A stretch of DNA of 36,993 bases from Chlorobium sp. (GCF_021740465.1 NZ_JAIOZR010000021.1:1-36993), one strand, 5' to 3'; positions 25,973 through 35,922 are shown, counted from the first letter of the stretch. Numbers and translations: made by a program. The notes: generated by a model from the letters alone, not told the origin.

Positions 25973-27118
25973 ATGAAAATCGGTATCTCCTGTCACCATA
26001 CCTACGGCGGAAGCGGAGCAATTGCCGCAGAACTGGGCAAGGCACTTGCCGGGCGCGGCCATATCGTTCATTTTTTCAGCCAGGCAGCTCCGTTCCGGCT
26101 GGGGACCTTTTCAAAGAACATTTATTATCACGAGGTCGAGGTGATGCACTACCCGCTCTTCGAGTGCCCCTTCTACTCGCTTGCCCTTGCCTCGAAGATC
26201 GCCGATGTTGCCTATTACGAAAAGCTTGACGTGGTTCATGCCCATTACGCTATTCCGCACGCCCTGAGTGCCATGCTTGCCCGGCAGATGCTCGAGGACA
26301 AGTGTGCCGAAGCCCGTTGTTTCAGCCTTGCCACCACGCTGCACGGTACCGATATTACCGTGGTGGGTGCCGATCCCGGGATGCAGGATGTCGTGCGTCT
26401 TGCCATCAACAAATCGGATGGCGTGACCGCGGTGTCAGGCTATCTTCGCGATGAAACCCGGAGGATGTTCAGCCCGAAAAATGAGATTTCGGTGATTCCG
26501 AATTTTGTTGATACCACCCTGTTTTCGCGCTCACCCGATTCTGAGCTTCGCGGGCAGCTGGGACTCGACAGCGAAAAAATCGTGATCCATATTTCGAATT
26601 TCAGGCCGGTAAAGTGCATCGGCGATATCGTGAAGGTGTTTGCGACCCTCACCGGGCATATCGACGTGACGATGCTTTTTGTCGGGGACGGCCCTGAAAG
26701 AAGTGCCGCCGAAATCCGGGTACGTGAACTGGGTATTGCCGATCGGGTGCGTTTTCTCGGCAAAATCGACGATATCGTACCGCTGCTTTCCCTGGCCGAT
26801 CTTATGCTGATGCCAAGCAACGCCGAGTCGTTCGGTCTTGCGGCCCTCGAGGCTATGGCTTGTGGTGTGCCGGTGGTCGCTACCGACGCAGGAGGATTTC
26901 CCGAGTTTATCGTATCCGGAGTACACGGGTACCTGCTTCCTCCGGGCGATATCGGGGCGATGACCGAAAAATCGCTGATGCTGCTTCTTGACGAAGATCT
27001 TCATCGGGACTTTTCGGCAGCCTGCGTCCGACAGGCAAAGCGTTTCGAAACCTCTCTGCTTGTCGAACGGTATGAAGCGTTCTACTCCGAACTGATCGAA
27101 GCATCCCGCCCCGGCTGA
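25973..27118 (+). CDS. bshA: N-acetyl-alpha-D-glucosaminyl L-malate synthase BshA
   Basis: This 381-aa GT4 (GT-B fold) glycosyltransferase closely follows BshA, which joins UDP-GlcNAc and L-malate in the first step of bacillithiol synthesis. BshA features are IGISCHHTYGGSGAIAAELG (3-22), NIYYHEVEVMHYPLFECPFY, HAHYAIPHAL, TTLHGTDITVVG, SVIPNFVDT and the donor-binding NAESFGLAALEAMACG. Green sulfur bacteria are known to make an N-methylated bacillithiol, which fits. A -10-like TATATT lies about 30 bases upstream of the ATG. It is divergent from the SAM synthetase and convergent with mreB. Confidence 0.9.
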   Translation: MKIGISCHHTYGGSGAIAAELGKALAGRGHIVHFFSQAAPFRLGTFSKNIYYHEVEVMHYPLFECPFYSLALASKIADVAYYEKLDVVHAHYAIPHALSAMLARQMLEDKCAEARCFSLATTLHGTDITVVGADPGMQDVVRLAINKSDGVTAVSGYLRDETRRMFSPKNEISVIPNFVDTTLFSRSPDSELRGQLGLDSEKIVIHISNFRPVKCIGDIVKVFATLTGHIDVTMLFVGDGPERSAAEIRVRELGIADRVRFLGKIDDIVPLLSLADLMLMPSNAESFGLAALEAMACGVPVVATDAGGFPEFIVSGVHGYLLPPGDIGAMTEKSLMLLLDEDLHRDFSAACVRQAKRFETSLLVERYEAFYSELIEASRPG

Positions 27119-27122
27119 AGTG

Positions 27123-28151
27123 TCAGTAGCGTTTTGTGGAAAGCAGGACGCTGCGGTACTTTTCGAGGTTTTCCAGCACTTCCCCGGTACCTCGGGCTAC
27201 AGCGGTCAACGGCTCTTCGCTGATATGCACGGCAAGCTTCGTTTCCTCGTTGATTTTTTTGTCAAGTCCCTTGATGAGGGCTCCGCCACCGGCCAGAAAA
27301 AGCCCCCGGTCAAGGATATCGGACGAGAGTTCGGGTTTGGTGACCTCGAGGCTTTTCTTGATCGAGATGATGATCTGGCTGATGGGCGTGGCGATAGCGT
27401 CCCTGATGGTGGGGGAGTTGATTTCGCGTTCTTCCGGAAGCGCCGTAACCAGGTTTCTGCCCCTTACTGTCATGGTCAGCTCCTTGTCGAGCTTGTAGGC
27501 CGAAGCGATCTTGATTTTGACATCCTCTGCGGTGCGTTCTCCGATAGCAAGGTTGTATGCTTTTCTGAAGTGCCTGACGATGGAGTTGGTGATGTCCGTG
27601 CCTGCTACACGCAGCGATTCACCCGATGCAATGCCTCCCAGCGAAATGACCGCGATTTCAGTGGTACCGCCTCCGATATCGACGATCATGTTGCCCATAG
27701 GCTCCTTGACGTCGATGCCGATGCCGATTGCCGCAGCCATTGGTTCGGCGACAAGGTAGACCTCCTTTGCCCCTACATGTTCGGCTGAATCGCGCACGGC
27801 CCGTTTTTCGACCTCGGTGATGCCGGATGGAATGCCGATCACCATTCTGCGTATGCCGAACGAGAACTGGGTTTTGGTTTTGTTGATCAGCCCCTTGATG
27901 AGCTCTTCGGTGGCTTCATAATCGGCAATTACACCGTTGGCAAGAGGTCTTATGGTAACGATGCCGGGGTGGGTTTTTTCATGCATCAGGAGGGCGTCGT
28001 GTCCTATGGCTACTACTTTTCCTGAATTACGTTCGCGAGCGACAATTGAGGGCTCATTGAGTACGATACCTTTGTCGCGGATATAAATAAGGGTGTTTGC
28101 CGTACCGAGATCGATAGCGATATCCCGGAACAGACTGCTGAAAAAGCTCAT
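27123..28151 (-). CDS. mreB: Rod-shape determining protein MreB
   Basis: This 342-aa bacterial actin polymerises under the inner membrane and guides lateral wall synthesis. The ATPase motifs are IAIDLGTANTLIY (12-24), VDIGGGTTEIAVIS and the adenosine-binding LAGGGALIKGLD. The amphipathic start SFFSSLFRD probably tethers it to the membrane. Length is normal. mreC and mreD, usually downstream, are absent: the next gene is convergent bshA, four bases away. It is divergent from hisD. Confidence 0.97.
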   Translation of the reverse strand: MSFFSSLFRDIAIDLGTANTLIYIRDKGIVLNEPSIVARERNSGKVVAIGHDALLMHEKTHPGIVTIRPLANGVIADYEATEELIKGLINKTKTQFSFGIRRMVIGIPSGITEVEKRAVRDSAEHVGAKEVYLVAEPMAAAIGIGIDVKEPMGNMIVDIGGGTTEIAVISLGGIASGESLRVAGTDITNSIVRHFRKAYNLAIGERTAEDVKIKIASAYKLDKELTMTVRGRNLVTALPEEREINSPTIRDAIATPISQIIISIKKSLEVTKPELSSDILDRGLFLAGGGALIKGLDKKINEETKLAVHISEEPLTAVARGTGEVLENLEKYRSVLLSTKRY

Positions 28152-28298
28152 GTCATCAATAGATCTAAGTGTGGTGTCATCGCGGCTTGGAAAGGCGGCT
28201 GTTCAGGCTATATTCCAAGGTTTCATCTAAACCCTAAAAGTACTCCAATAGAACTTTTTTTTCAAATGAAAAGAGCTGCTCGGGCCGGTCTTTTTTCA

Positions 28299-28335
28299 CA
28301 GGCCTCTCTTTTGTCGTGAGAGGCCTGCGGTTTTT
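28299..28335 (+). terminator. Hairpin with T-tract upstream of hisD
   Basis: CAGGCCTCTC (28299-28308) and GAGAGGCCTG (28318-28327) form a perfect 10-bp stem with a nine-base loop, followed by CGGTTTTT. It has the form of a rho-independent terminator but lies between two divergently transcribed genes, 75 bases upstream of hisD, so it may act as an attenuator. No clear His-rich leader peptide was found. Confidence 0.6.
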
Positions 28336-28409
28336 ATAAACAGCACGATTCACTACATTAGCAAAATCAGGAAAAAGCGGTCTGTAAAACCAAAAACGGG
28401 ATTGAAAAA

Positions 28410-29696
28410 GTGTTGAATATCTACCGTTATGCCACCGACGGCGAGGTGCTGAAAAAGCAGCTGGAAAGAAGCGTTGTCTTCGAGCAGGATGTCGAGAACG
28501 CCGTTCATGACATCCTGCATTCGGTACGCACGGGAGGAGACTCTGCGGTGCTTGACTTTACCGAGCGGTTTCAGGGGATCCGTTTGCAGGATATGATGGT
28601 ATCGCCTGAAGAGATCTGCAACGCTTACGAGAACGCCGATCCCGGTTTTATAGGGGTGCTCGAGGAGGCTTTCCGGAACATAACGGCCTTTCACCGCCAT
28701 GAGGTGGAAAAAAGTTTTTTCTATGAAGAGCAGGGTGGAGTAATTCTCGGTCAGCGGGTTACGCCAATGGAGAAAGCCATGCTCTATGTGCCGGGAGGAA
28801 AAGCCGCTTATCCCTCCTCTCTGCTCATGAACGCTGCGCCGGCCCAGGTGGCCGGCGTCGGGGAGATCTATATGACGACCCCCTGCGACAGGGAGGGGAA
28901 CGTCAGTCCCCATATTCTTGCCGCAGCAAAGGTTGCCGGTATCGGGAGCATTTTCAGGCTTGGTGGCGCCCAGGCGGTCGCGGCATTCGCCTTTGGTACC
29001 GAAACCGTTCCGAAAGTCGATATCATTACCGGACCGGGTAACAAGTATGTTGCCCTTGCCAAGAAGATGGTGTTCGGTCACGTCGCCATCGACAGCATCG
29101 CCGGACCTTCGGAGGTTGTTGTTCTGGCCGATGAATCGGCCAATCCTGATTTCATTGTGCTTGACATGTTTGCTCAGGCCGAACATGACCCCGATGCATC
29201 GGCCGTCCTCATCACGCCGTCGGAGAAGCTCGCTTTTGCGGTAAGGGATGCTGCAGAGCGACGTATCGGCTCGATGCTGCGCAAGGAGGTGATCGCCGAG
29301 GCGCTTTCCGCCAACGGAGCCATCGTCATTACCGGTTCCATGGAGGAAGCCTGCCGGGTGTCCGATATGATAGCGCCCGAACATCTGGAACTGCATGTTA
29401 CAAGCCCCTGGGATGTGCTTACCGGAATCCGCCATGCCGGTGCGGTTTTCATGGGTGCCTACTCCTGCGAAACCGTGGGCGATTATTTCGCCGGGCCAAA
29501 CCACACCCTGCCGACCAACGGGACTGCGAGGTTTTTCTCGCCGCTTTCGGTGCGCGATTTCATCAAGCACACCTCGATTATCTCCTATTCACGAAAACAG
29601 CTGCTCGCCTGTGGGGAGAAAATAGCCACCTTTGCCGATCATGAGGGGCTTCAGGCCCATGCAGAGGCGGTTCGTGAACGGCTCAGGCAGTCATGA
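28410..29696 (+). CDS. hisD: Histidinol dehydrogenase
   Basis: This 428-aa zinc enzyme carries out the last two oxidations of histidine biosynthesis (histidinol to histidine with 2 NAD+). Family blocks include [65 protein letters not shown] and [10 protein letters not shown], which contains zinc-ligand positions. Near the C-terminus, [18 protein letters not shown] is intact. The start is GTG at 28410, with TTG at 28413 as the next candidate. The last four bases overlap queA (ATGA), so the two are translationally coupled. No other his genes lie nearby. Confidence 0.97.
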   Translation: MLNIYRYATDGEVLKKQLERSVVFEQDVENAVHDILHSVRTGGDSAVLDFTERFQGIRLQDMMVSPEEICNAYENADPGFIGVLEEAFRNITAFHRHEVEKSFFYEEQGGVILGQRVTPMEKAMLYVPGGKAAYPSSLLMNAAPAQVAGVGEIYMTTPCDREGNVSPHILAAAKVAGIGSIFRLGGAQAVAAFAFGTETVPKVDIITGPGNKYVALAKKMVFGHVAIDSIAGPSEVVVLADESANPDFIVLDMFAQAEHDPDASAVLITPSEKLAFAVRDAAERRIGSMLRKEVIAEALSANGAIVITGSMEEACRVSDMIAPEHLELHVTSPWDVLTGIRHAGAVFMGAYSCETVGDYFAGPNHTLPTNGTARFFSPLSVRDFIKHTSIISYSRKQLLACGEKIATFADHEGLQAHAEAVRERLRQS

Positions 29697-30739
29697 ATGT
29701 AGGCGATTTCGATTACCCGCTGCCAGAGGAGATGATAGCCAGATACCCTCCGGAGCAGCGAGGTGCAACACGGCTGCTGGTGCTTGACAGCACCTCAGGG
29801 GGTACGATGCACAGCCGGTACGCAGCCCTTGCTGATTTTCTCCGGGAGGGAGACCTGCTGGTGCTCAACAACAGCCGGGTCGTCAAGGCGAGGATGTTCG
29901 CCCGGAAAACAACGGGGGCGTCGGTCGAGCTGATGCTGCTTGAAAAACACGAAGGGACGCAGAGTCTTGTGCTTTACCGCGGACGCCTGAAAAAAGGCGA
30001 CCGGCTGACGGCTCACGGCCACGATCTGCTGGTTTGCGAGATCGCCGGTGAGGGCATCGCCCGCATTGCATCGGCCGAGGGTATCGATCTGCCGATTCTG
30101 TTCGAACGGCATGCCGCCGTGCCCATTCCTCCCTATCTGAAACGGGAGGCCGAAGCGGTTGACGCCGAACGTTACCAGACGGTTTTCGCCGAGCGTCCGG
30201 GTTCGGTCGCCGCACCTACGGCATCGCTCAACATGACCACCGAACTGCTTGACCGGCTTCGTCTCAAAGGGGTCGATACGGCGGCACTGACCCTGCATGT
30301 CGGACTGGGAACCTTTTTGCCGATACGGGTCGATCGATTCGAGGAGCATGTCATGCACCGGGAGTACTACGAAATACCACGGGAAGCCCTGGAAAAGATC
30401 CGCCGGACAAAGGCCACGGGGGGAAGGGTGATAGCAGTGGGCACCACGGTTACCCGTTCGCTCGAACATGCAGCTGGAGGCCCGGAGTGGGAGGCCGACC
30501 CAGAGGGGGTGAGCGGTGAAGCCGATATCTTCATTTACCCTGGTTACAGCTTCAGGGTTATCGATCTTCTCCTCACCAATTTTCATGCACCGCGCTCGAC
30601 GGTGCTGATGCTGACCGCCGCTTTCGCTGGCAGGGAGCCGCTCATGAAGGCCTACATGGAGGCAACGGCGGAAAACTACCGCTTTCTCAGCTACGGTGAC
30701 AGCATGCTTGTCGGAGCCGGACTGCTGTCCGGTTCCTGA
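29693..30739 (+). CDS. queA: S-adenosylmethionine:tRNA ribosyltransferase-isomerase QueA
   Basis: This 348-aa enzyme adds the ribose of SAM to preQ1 in tRNA, giving epoxyqueuosine. QueA blocks are [86 protein letters not shown] and [34 protein letters not shown]. It overlaps hisD by four bases and should be co-transcribed with it. Together with queC at 16796 it shows that the organism makes queuosine de novo. Confidence 0.97.
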   Translation: MNVGDFDYPLPEEMIARYPPEQRGATRLLVLDSTSGGTMHSRYAALADFLREGDLLVLNNSRVVKARMFARKTTGASVELMLLEKHEGTQSLVLYRGRLKKGDRLTAHGHDLLVCEIAGEGIARIASAEGIDLPILFERHAAVPIPPYLKREAEAVDAERYQTVFAERPGSVAAPTASLNMTTELLDRLRLKGVDTAALTLHVGLGTFLPIRVDRFEEHVMHREYYEIPREALEKIRRTKATGGRVIAVGTTVTRSLEHAAGGPEWEADPEGVSGEADIFIYPGYSFRVIDLLLTNFHAPRSTVLMLTAAFAGREPLMKAYMEATAENYRFLSYGDSMLVGAGLLSGS

Positions 30740-30909
30740 GTGGGAAATCGTTGTCGCTCCAGGGTTTTCCGGAATTTGCCGGCTGAAAGGCGGGAAGTTT
30801 TTTGTCGGAGAGTGCCAGTGGCAGGTCGTTCGCTTTAAAATTTCAGACATGCTCCGATATCGGACTTAGAAAGTGCGGCAGACCATCCGTCCATGTTCCA
30901 GCTATTGTT

Positions 30910-30967
30910 TTGTTTTAAAAAAAAGGTGTGCTATTATAATTGTTTTGTCTTTTTCCTGAAGACAAAA
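30910..30967 (+). promoter_or_regulatory. Promoter and inverted repeat upstream of acnB
   Basis: A TTGTTT (30910-30915) and a perfect TATAAT (30935-30940), 19 bases apart, form a candidate promoter. Directly after it lies a perfect 9-bp inverted repeat: TTTTGTCTT (30943-30951) and AAGACAAAA (30959-30967). The repeat covers the expected transcription start, so it could be a repressor site or a 5' RNA hairpin. acnB starts about 70 bases later. Confidence 0.5.
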
Positions 30968-31035
30968 GAGCGTTTTCCTTCCTGTCGGATTTCAATTTAA
31001 TAACCGTTTCAAACGTAACTCCGGGAGAATGACCT

Positions 31036-33606
31036 ATGAGTTTTGTCAGCCAATATCGCGCGCATACTGAAGAGAGAGCCCAACTTGGCATTCCGCCACT
31101 GCCGTTGACGGCGGAACAGGCCCGTTCACTGATCGAACTGCTCCGCCAGCAGCCGGTTGTCGATAAAGAGTATCTGCTCGAACTGTTCTGTGAGCACATC
31201 AGCCCCGGCGTGGACGATGCCGCTTTCGAGAAGGCGGCGTTTCTCGACGCCATCATCAAGGGGGAAGAGAGCTGCGAAGTCGTGACGCCGGTAGAAGCCG
31301 TGAAAATTCTGGGCACCATGCTCGGCGGTTACAATGTAAAGCCGCTTATCGATGCGCTGAGTCACAAAGACGTCCTGATCTGCAGTACGGCAGCCGCCAT
31401 GCTCAAGAATGTGCTGCTCGTCTATGATTCATTCGATGCCGTTGCCGCCATGTCGCTTTCCAATCCTTATGCGAAAGAGGTGCTGCAGTCATGGGCCGAT
31501 GCCGAATGGTTTACTTCGAGGCCGCTACTGCCGGAGAAAATGACCCTGACGGTCTTCAAGGTACCCGGTGAAACAAATACCGACGATCTTTCACCGGCCA
31601 GCGAAGCCTTTACCCGCAGCGATATTCCGTTCCATGCGCTCTGCATGCTCGGCTCGAAAATGGACGATCCGATCGGAACCATCGCCCGCCTCAAGGAGAA
31701 TGGCCATCCTCTTGCCTATGTCGGCGATGTCGTGGGCACCGGATCGAGCAGGAAATCGGGCATCAACTCGGTGCAGTGGCATCTCGGCCAGGATATTCCC
31801 GCCGTGCCGAACAAAAGAACCGGCGGCGTGGTGATCGGCGGCATTGTTGCACCGATCTTTTTCAATACCGCCGAAGATTCAGGCGCTCTTCCGATCCAGG
31901 CCGATGTGAGCGCCATGGAAACGGGGGATGTGATCGATGTTTATCCCTACGAAGGCAGGATCGAGAAGAACGGCCAGACCATCTCCCGTTTCGACCTCGC
32001 TCCCAATACCCTTGCCGACGAGGTGAGAGCCGGAGGACGGATTCCTCTCATTATCGGAAGAACCCTTACCAGAAAGGCCCGTACCGTTCTCGGCATGGGT
32101 GAAGAGAGCATTTTTACGGCACCCTCGCAGCCGGCTGATTCCGGAAAGGGCTATACCCTTGCGCAGAAAATGATCGGCAAGGCCTGCGGGCTCGCCGGAG
32201 TAAGGCCGGGCATGTATGTCGAACCCGAGACCCTGACGGTCGGCTCCCAGGATACGACCGGCGCCATGACCCGCGACGAGGTCAAGGAGCTTGCAGCACT
32301 GAGCTTCAGCGCCGATCTGGTGATGCAGAGCTTCTGCCACACGGCGGCTTATCCCAAGCCTTCTGACGTCAAACTGCACCGCACCCTGCCGTATTTCATC
32401 ATGAGCAGGGGCGGCGTTGCCCTCCGGCCCGGAGACGGTGTCATTCACACCTGGCTGAATCGCATGGTGCTTCCCGATACCCTCGGTACCGGCGGGGACT
32501 CCCATACCCGGTTTCCCATCGGTGTATCATTCCCAGGCGGTTCGGGTCTCGTTGCGTTTGCCGCGGTGACCGGCACCATGCCGCTCAACGTACCCGAGTC
32601 GGTGCTTGTGCGCTTTACCGGAGAACTGCAGGAGGGAATCACCTTGCGCGACCTTGTCAACGCCATTCCCTACGTCGCCATCAAACGGGGACTTCTGACG
32701 GTCGAGAAAAAAGGCAAGAAAAACATTTTTGCCGGCAGGATTCTTGAAATCGAAGGGCTTCCGCAGCTCAAGGTCGAACAGGCTTTCGAGCTCAGCGACG
32801 CTTCGGCGGAGCGCAGTGCGGCGGCCTGTACTGTCCGTCTCGACAAGGAGCCGGTAATCGAGTATCTCAACTCCAATATCGCGCTGCTCCGGCAGATGAT
32901 CGAAGAGGGTTACGGCGATCCCGAGACCCTGCGCCGCAGAATCGGCAAAATGCAGGAGTGGGTTGCCAATCCCGTGCTTCTGGAACCTGACCGCGATGCA
33001 GAATATGCGGCTGTGCTCGACATCGACCTGAATACTATCACCGAGCCGGTGCTTGCCTGTCCGAACGATCCCGACGACGTCATGACTCTCAGCGAGGTGC
33101 TGCTCGACGACAGCCGCCCGAAGACGATCGACGAGGTTTTCGTAGGCAGCTGCATGACCAATATCGGTCATTTTCGTGCTCTTGGCGAAGTGCTCCGCAA
33201 CAAGGGAGTCGCCTCGGCAAGGCTCTGGATCGTGCCTCCAACCAAGATGGATATGAAAAAGCTTGTCGAAGAGGGCTATTATGCCGTGTTCGGCGCCGCA
33301 GGCGCGCGTATGGAGATTCCGGGCTGTTCCCTCTGCATGGGCAACCAGGCAAGGGTCGCCGACAACGCTGTGGTGTTCTCGACCAGTACGAGAAACTTCG
33401 ATAACCGTATGGGCAAGGGAGCCCAGGTCTATCTCGGTTCTGCGGAGCTTGCCGCCGTGGCTGCGCTGCTCGGCCATCTGCCAAACAGGGACGAATACCT
33501 TGAAGTGGTCAGAAAACAGCTTTCCGGAGAGCGGGAACGGGAGATCTACAGCTATCTGAATTTCCACAGACTGGGCAAGGAGGATCTTCAGGTGCTGGTC
33601 GATTAA
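31036..33606 (+). CDS. acnB: Aconitate hydratase B
   Basis: This 856-aa [4Fe-4S] enzyme interconverts citrate and isocitrate. In green sulfur bacteria it works in the reductive TCA cycle of CO2 fixation. The AcnB layout is clear: an N-terminal HEAT-like domain (1-160), then a swivelling domain 4 ahead of domains 1-3. Cluster cysteines are in [13 protein letters not shown] (about residue 705) and [13 protein letters not shown] (about 763-766). [21 protein letters not shown] and [20 protein letters not shown] are further family blocks. Length is close to E. coli AcnB (865). GGGAG lies 12 bases upstream of the ATG. It stands alone, with its own promoter. Confidence 0.97.
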   Translation: MSFVSQYRAHTEERAQLGIPPLPLTAEQARSLIELLRQQPVVDKEYLLELFCEHISPGVDDAAFEKAAFLDAIIKGEESCEVVTPVEAVKILGTMLGGYNVKPLIDALSHKDVLICSTAAAMLKNVLLVYDSFDAVAAMSLSNPYAKEVLQSWADAEWFTSRPLLPEKMTLTVFKVPGETNTDDLSPASEAFTRSDIPFHALCMLGSKMDDPIGTIARLKENGHPLAYVGDVVGTGSSRKSGINSVQWHLGQDIPAVPNKRTGGVVIGGIVAPIFFNTAEDSGALPIQADVSAMETGDVIDVYPYEGRIEKNGQTISRFDLAPNTLADEVRAGGRIPLIIGRTLTRKARTVLGMGEESIFTAPSQPADSGKGYTLAQKMIGKACGLAGVRPGMYVEPETLTVGSQDTTGAMTRDEVKELAALSFSADLVMQSFCHTAAYPKPSDVKLHRTLPYFIMSRGGVALRPGDGVIHTWLNRMVLPDTLGTGGDSHTRFPIGVSFPGGSGLVAFAAVTGTMPLNVPESVLVRFTGELQEGITLRDLVNAIPYVAIKRGLLTVEKKGKKNIFAGRILEIEGLPQLKVEQAFELSDASAERSAAACTVRLDKEPVIEYLNSNIALLRQMIEEGYGDPETLRRRIGKMQEWVANPVLLEPDRDAEYAAVLDIDLNTITEPVLACPNDPDDVMTLSEVLLDDSRPKTIDEVFVGSCMTNIGHFRALGEVLRNKGVASARLWIVPPTKMDMKKLVEEGYYAVFGAAGARMEIPGCSLCMGNQARVADNAVVFSTSTRNFDNRMGKGAQVYLGSAELAAVAALLGHLPNRDEYLEVVRKQLSGEREREIYSYLNFHRLGKEDLQVLVD

Positions 33607-33751
33607 AAAATATTTTTAATATGGCTGGATTTGGAAATATTTTGCATATTCAGCCATGCAGTCGGTTTTTGAAAACTCACTGTTTTTTTTTAATATTCGT
33701 TAGCTGAAGAAGCTGTTCAATTATCAAAACAACAAAAACAACAATCGAGCA

Positions 33752-33988
33752 ATGAAAAAACTTTTCATTTTCCTCTTCCTCTTAAGCTCAGTTTCATTCG
33801 TTGGCTGTGCAAAAACTGAAGCTCCTGTAGAAGCACCTGCAACCGAAGAAGCAGCTCCTGCCGCTGAAGAAGCAGCTCCTGCCGCTGAGGAAGCAGCTCC
33901 TGCCGCTGAGGAAGCAGCTCCTGCAGCTGAAGAAGCAGCTCCTGCTGCTGGTGAAGAAAAACCAGCTGAAGCTCCTGCTGCAAAATAA
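33752..33988 (+). CDS. Small lipoprotein with Ala-Pro-Glu heptad-like repeats
   Basis: This 78-aa protein has a lipoprotein signal (MKKLFIFLFLLSSVSF, lipobox VGC, C19). The mature part is a low-complexity acidic chain, chiefly five copies of a seven-residue EEAAPAA unit, and ends KPAEAPAAK. It probably forms an extended periplasmic or surface tether, and no enzymatic role is likely. I know of no named family. The repeats are encoded by 21-bp DNA tandem repeats, so length may vary between strains. It is followed by a strong terminator. Confidence 0.85.
   Translation: MKKLFIFLFLLSSVSFVGCAKTEAPVEAPATEEAAPAAEEAAPAAEEAAPAAEEAAPAAEEAAPAAGEEKPAEAPAAK
33845..33949 (+). repeat. Five 21-bp tandem repeats inside the lipoprotein gene
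   Basis: Units start at 33845, 33866, 33887, 33908 and 33929. Each reads GARGAAGCAGCTCCTGCNGCT, with changes only at silent positions. Since the unit is a multiple of three, gain or loss of copies keeps the frame. Confidence 0.95.
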
Positions 33989-34012
33989 GTTCGGTTCTCC
34001 GATCTATTTTAA

Positions 34013-34050
34013 GGAAAGACAGTGCGCAAGCGCTGTCTTTCCTTTTTTTT
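34013..34050 (+). terminator. Rho-independent terminator after the small lipoprotein gene
   Basis: GGAAAGACAGTGC (34013-34025) pairs with GCGCTGTCTTTCC (34030-34042) through one G-T pair and a GCAA tetraloop, then eight T. It lies 25 bases after the stop codon. Confidence 0.92.
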
Positions 34051-34126
34051 GTCCGGTAGGCTGGCCTGAGCAATGTGATGTGCGGTTATCCGGGGGTACA
34101 GTTATTCTTGCATCCGAGCTACACTT

Positions 34127-35113
34127 ATGAGCAAGGAACAACTTTTCGAAAGCCAGATCAGGAAAGCATTTTCCCCACTATCACAGAACAGCGTCGATCT
34201 TATTGATGGTAATGGTTTGTTACCGAGAGTATCACGCAGTGGCGTTAAAAGCTGGCGGTATCGTTACCGGATTGATGGGGCCACAAAAAACTCTTACCAT
34301 TGGCAACTATCCTGACCTTAACCTGAGGGGCGTTCGTAAGCAGCGTGACATAGTGCTGTCACTCAGAAAAGCAGGTGTTGACCCCTCCACAGAGTAACCT
34401 GTTCATCAAAAGAGCCAGTCTGAGCCACAATCTGTTTTTCCTGCAGTCTAAGAGCCGTAACAGAAACCACTTGTGACTATTAAAGATGTTGTCGATGAAT
34501 ACGTAAAAACCTTTGCAGGCAAGTCTTCTCAGGATGAGGTGAAGCGCGCGTTGTACAAAGACCTTGTTCCTGTATGGGGAATGCGTAACCCGGAGCGCAT
34601 TGCCTTGCACGAACGTGTTCTCCTGCCCGACAGGATTGCTGAAAAAACTTCCGTTCTGGCTGATCGACTGTATGCCAGCCTCCAGAAGCCAGCACCTGAA
34701 GCCGAAATTCGAAATAATGCCGATAAAGTACTTCTTCTCATCCAGCGTTGTACTCCTGTTCACTCCATCAATGAAAAACCATCCGGCATTATGGATGATG
34801 TAGTGTGTTGAATATACAGTGAAAACAGATCGATGGCGATCAATGGACGACAGGGCCAAAGGAACATAAGGGAGGGCACAGGCATCCACGAGCCATTATT
34901 CGTCCTCTGAATGCTACGATTTTGAAAATTTTGCAGAAGAGGGGCGTCACCCCTAACCAGCTCCGGCACCCCATAAGCACCGGAATGCATGAAACAGGCA
35001 TCCGTCCTGATGTTGTTGAAAGGATCATCGTCCATCATGTTGATAGTGGAATTGTCGGGGTCTATAGCAACTGCAACCGGTTGCCAGAGATGAAGGAGGC
35101 CCTCATACGGTAG
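34127..35113 (+). pseudogene. Decayed P4-type tyrosine recombinase (integrase)
   Basis: Three frames carry ordered pieces of one integrase. Bases 34127-34285 encode an Arm/DUF4102 N-terminus (LIDGNGLLPRVSRSGVKSWRYRYRI). A one-base loss in the A-run at about 34284-34289 shifts to the frame encoding TLTIGNYPDLNLRGVRKQRD, which stops at 34397. Bases 34473-34811 encode a core-binding-like domain (TIKDVVDEYVKTFAGKSS, LYKDLVPVWGMR). Bases 34823-35113 encode a degenerate catalytic end (LRHPISTGMHETGIRPDVVERIIVHH, then VGVYSN with the likely nucleophile Tyr). The normal HDLRRT box is changed. Several stops and frame changes make activity impossible. This is a relic of an integrative element. Confidence 0.85.
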
Positions 35114-35529
35114 GAGAAGTGGATTGGTGCAGATGGTGTGGCAGGTGTAGGTGAAAATATTAAATAATAATAAGTTATCTGTTTTCTTGATGAATTCCGG
35201 TTCTGAATTTATAACCAGGCGAAGCGGATAACAATTTTCATCTGTCTTGGCGAGGTTATTGCTGCTATAGAGGCAATAATCATACTTTGGTCTACATGTT
35301 ACCAACCTTATGCAATAACGAGGTACGGCGTCAAAGAGAGACAGGTTTTATGAAGTTATATAAATAATTCAGGGTAGAAATAAATAACTCCGGAAAAAAT
35401 GCCGGGGGGAGTTTGTTGGCCCTGAATCGATGGGGTGTCATATGTATGCAGGATTCCGTGTCTGTATTTTTTATTAAAAAATATTATATTATTACTTTAG
35501 CCCCCTGAATCATAATCCGAAATATTACT
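35114..35529. other. AT-rich intergenic region upstream of the H-NS-like gene
   Basis: No gene is apparent in these ~415 bases. An inverted repeat TTATTGC (35256-35262) / GCAATAA (35273-35279) is present, as is a bulged GC hairpin at about 35383-35411. The last 70 bases are very AT-rich (ATTTTTTATTAAAAAATATT at about 35466-35485), a likely promoter and intrinsically curved stretch for the H-NS-like gene. Confidence 0.45.
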
Positions 35530-35823
35530 ATGCAAACTATCGCAGAATTACAGGCGCAGGTAGCTGCCATCCAGAAGCAAATTAATGAACAAAAAGCCGC
35601 AAGCAAAAGAGAAGTTATTGCTGATATTATTTCCAGGATGAATGAATCGGGTATTTCAATCAATGATATACAGAGAAAAATAGCGCCAGTTAAAGCAAAA
35701 AGACCTAAAATAATTAAATACAGGCTGGAAGATAAAACCTGGAGTGGTAAGGGTAAAAAGCCTAAGTGGGTTAAGGATATTGAAGAGCGAGGCGGAAGTG
35801 TGGATGATTATCGTATTGCATGA
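35530..35823 (+). CDS. H-NS-like histone-like nucleoid-structuring protein
   Basis: This 97-aa protein has the two-part H-NS plan. The N-terminal helical/coiled-coil dimerisation segment (about 1-50) has TIAELQAQVAAIQKQI. The C-terminal DNA-binding domain has KYRLEDKTWSGKGKKPKWV (about 63-82), followed by GGSVDDYRIA. The TWSGKGKKPKW core matches the TWxGxGRxP AT-hook-like loop of H-NS. H-NS proteins coat AT-rich foreign DNA and silence it. They are mainly known from proteobacteria, so acquisition by transfer on this AT-rich island is likely. The protein is shorter than E. coli H-NS (137 aa) but close to betaproteobacterial forms. A terminator follows directly. Confidence 0.85.
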   Translation: MQTIAELQAQVAAIQKQINEQKAASKREVIADIISRMNESGISINDIQRKIAPVKAKRPKIIKYRLEDKTWSGKGKKPKWVKDIEERGGSVDDYRIA

Positions 35824-35845
35824 TTCTATAAGAGGAATTAATTGT

Positions 35846-35877
35846 AAAAAAGGGTTGCTCTTTAGTGGCCCTTTTTT
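35846..35877 (+). terminator. Rho-independent terminator after the H-NS-like gene
   Basis: AAAAAAGGG (35846-35854) pairs with CCCTTTTTT (35869-35877) around a 14-base loop. It lies 22 bases after the stop codon. Confidence 0.75.
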
Positions 35878-35922
35878 AATTCCGACAAAATTATAATCTG
35901 TGGCTATAATATAGTTTGATTT

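Noticed and set aside
28266-28319. Leader peptide upstream of hisD (17 codons overlapping the hairpin)
   Set aside because: It has no histidine codons and no ribosome site, so it does not fit classical his attenuation.
35224-35240. Match to lac-operator/vector sequence (AGCGGATAACAATTT)
   Set aside because: The 15-base match is striking, but the flanks do not continue as lac or cloning-vector sequence, so contamination is not supported. Chance in AT-rich DNA is the simpler reading.
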